This document shows, piece after piece, positions 11,860 to 11,951 of a DNA stretch of 11,951 nucleotides (position 1 is the first letter of the stretch; each line of letters opens with the position of its first letter). This DNA comes from Thermoleophilaceae bacterium. GTDB taxonomy: Bacteria; Actinomycetota; Thermoleophilia; Solirubrobacterales; JACPNS01. Below the pieces are notes generated by a model that made no database searches, was not told the DNA's origin, and saw only the letters and a program-made list of their open reading frames with translations. The stretch spans positions 1 to 11,951 of the forward strand of contig JAEMRJ010000019.1 in assembly GCA_016463365.1 (NCBI GenBank). Direction: 5' to 3'. The position numbers were made by a program, and so were the translations under genes.

Positions 11860-11951
11860 TTAGTCGCCGCGGGTGAGTTCTTCGAACGAGCCCAGGACGG
11901 GGACTTTGGGTTTGGTTTCGCCTTCGGCGTTGCTGCCGCCCTTGTCAGACG
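11860..11951 (-). CDS. C-terminal end of an unidentified minus-strand gene (partial)
   Basis: Reading the minus strand from the right edge, one frame is open for 29 residues and stops at TAA (11862-11860). The visible tail is Gly/Lys/Glu-rich and hydrophilic, ending KVPVLGSFEELTRGD. Third positions are mostly C or G, as in coding sequence here. It is too short to identify. It converges on birA, with the terminator hairpin between the two. Confidence 0.6.
   Translation of the reverse strand, partial: SDKGGSNAEGETKPKVPVLGSFEELTRGD

Overview
The window is GC-rich bacterial chromosome, and every identified gene is a housekeeping or hypothetical bacterial gene. The style of the proteins points to Actinomycetota, probably class Thermoleophilia (Solirubrobacterales-like): heavy C/G-ending codons, many GTG/TTG starts, starts without a Shine-Dalgarno, and a secreted beta-rich protein with two cysteines of a kind I associate with that group. 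The taxonomic placement is inference; no rRNA or other marker is present.

Layout. 1-794 is the C-terminal half of an aldehyde dehydrogenase, followed by a small membrane protein (799-1164) and a coupled 38-residue membrane ORF (1161-1277). 1307-2065 is a precorrin-2 dehydrogenase/sirohydrochlorin ferrochelatase-like siroheme enzyme with an unusual cysteine-rich N-terminus. 2095-3482 is ccmA-ccmB, the heme-handling ABC transporter of cytochrome c maturation system I. 3483-4478 holds three small genes: a 106-residue hypothetical on the minus strand that abuts ccmB stop to stop, and a divergent pair of single-pass membrane proteins with Gly-every-fourth-residue tails. 4496-4708 is a cluster of REP/BIME-like palindromes. 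4744-5658 is ccmC-ccmD. 5800-6306 encodes a secreted protein. 6409-10218 is a tetrapyrrole operon: hemA, hemC and a cobA-hemD fusion. 10252-11780 is a SAM hydroxide adenosyltransferase (DUF62) and a biotin-protein ligase, overlapping by 4 nt. A terminator at 11791-11845 separates birA from the 3' end of a convergent unknown gene (11860 to the window edge). No stretch longer than 300 bases lacks a gene; the largest gap (4479-4743) is the palindrome cluster.

How the genes work together. HemA starts C5 tetrapyrrole synthesis from glutamyl-tRNA. HemC polymerises porphobilinogen and the HemD domain closes uroporphyrinogen III. The CobA domain diverts it to precorrin-2, and the 1307 enzyme would take that towards siroheme. 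CcmABCD handles heme for c-type cytochrome assembly at the membrane. Heme/siroheme synthesis and heme use are therefore clustered, with hemB, hemL and ccmE/F/H not in view.

The parts least explained by known biology are the palindrome cluster before ccmC, the divergent G-xxx-G membrane protein pair that splits the ccm genes, the CxC-x6-C-x3-C extension on the siroheme enzyme, and a recurring TANNNT-like hexamer 6-10 nt before start codons that suggests leaderless transcripts. I found no clear-cut new defence or mobile system.
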